This document shows positions 63,891-64,000 of a stretch of DNA of 64,000 nucleotides, piece by piece; the stretch's first letter is position 1; each line of letters opens with the position of its first letter. Under the pieces are notes generated by a model that saw only the letters and a program-made list of their open reading frames with translations, searched no databases and was not told the origin of the DNA. Source of the stretch: CAWGMT01 sp963823675. Its GTDB lineage: Bacteria; Planctomycetota; Planctomycetia; Isosphaerales; Isosphaeraceae. The position numbers and the translations under genes were made by a program. The DNA lies in contig CAWGMT010000016.1 of assembly GCA_963823675.1 (NCBI GenBank), forward strand, positions 372,001 through 436,000. Reading direction: 5' to 3'.

Positions 63891-64000
63891 TCACCTTCCC
63901 AGATCGACCATGCTGTTCATGATGGTCTGAAACTCGGGCTGCGACTCCAGGGACTTGATGTCGGGGTCTTGCTTGATCCGAACAGCCAGCATTGCGTTGG
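63891..64000 (-). CDS. C-terminal end of a gene continuing beyond the right edge
   Basis: About 35 codons are visible: AMLAVRIKQDPDIKSLESQP then EFQTIMNSMVDLGR and stop TGA at 63891-63893. The style resembles the tail of planctomycete TPR or kinase-TPR proteins, but too little is seen to name it. Its stop directly abuts the stop of the PEP-CTERM gene, so the two transcripts converge. Confidence 0.5.
   Translation of the reverse strand, partial: NAMLAVRIKQDPDIKSLESQPEFQTIMNSMVDLGR

Overview
The window looks like a chromosomal piece of a GC-rich planctomycete, most likely of the Isosphaerales/Gemmatales side. The signs are DUF1559 prepilin-like proteins with adjacent small lipoproteins, formylglycine-type sulfatases, ECF-sigma/Ser-Thr-kinase/TPR clusters, CRTAC1-like FG-GAP/ASPIC proteins, an LEGK-LLS-type N-terminal motif, a PEP-CTERM protein, a Uma2-family protein, and a small HTH gene next to an 'ANRQNAK...GPRS' gene. 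This assignment rests on gene content only; no rRNA or tRNA is visible.

Layout. 1-4520 (minus): an ECF sigma factor followed by two near-identical kinase genes; the complete one is split from its TPR half by an in-frame TGA. 4675-12615 (minus): an apparent catabolic operon of malonyl-CoA-synthetase-like ligase, MatC-like carrier, Uma2 protein, aminotransferase, FAD oxidase and Fe-S oxidoreductase; ligase, carrier and oxidoreductase each carry a frameshift. 12959-18727 (plus): metallo-beta-lactamase protein and two CRTAC1-like secreted proteins. 19078-20682: a dnaA gene without dnaN or a visible origin, facing a sulfatase. 22532-29293: two DUF1559 clusters, the first degraded and interrupted by an IS630-type element, with a secreted TIM-barrel-like protein between them. 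29394-34590: an AarF/ABC1 kinase and its TetR-type regulator with palindromic operators, an IS3-type remnant, an apiosidase-like hydrolase, and a decayed second copy of the regulator region. 34766-36163: an unknown membrane protein split by another in-frame TGA. 36426-39465: a very GC-rich three-gene operon (DUF2334 deacetylase, methyltransferase, glycosyltransferase-kinase fusion) linked by ATGA overlaps. 39509-43186: a secreted unknown protein, a complex non-coding repeat block, and a small HTH gene beside a broken companion. 43125-47479: two related membrane-anchored von Willebrand A proteins. 47790-53289: a LolA-like secreted protein, a double-sulfatase polypeptide coupled to a cytochrome P450, and a cell-surface protein. 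53483-58920: a broken acyltransferase-like gene, a membrane NTPase with pentapeptide repeats (frameshifted), a NodB deacetylase and a metallophosphoesterase. 59272-64000: surE, lipoprotein, SnoaL-like membrane protein, alpha/beta hydrolase, PEP-CTERM protein and the end of another gene.

How they fit. Translation-coupled groups (ATGA, GTGA or 1-bp overlaps or gaps) mark operons: ligase-carrier, aminotransferase-FAD oxidase, the two CRTAC1 genes, TetR-ABC1 kinase, deacetylase-methyltransferase-glycosyltransferase, and P450-double sulfatase. Much of the content is envelope or extracellular polysaccharide biology.

Caution: at least seven otherwise well-conserved genes are broken by one- or two-base indels, often in short homopolymers or dinucleotide runs, and two more by CGA-to-TGA-type stops. 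Either the assembly carries many base errors or this lineage is accumulating pseudogenes; raw reads would decide.
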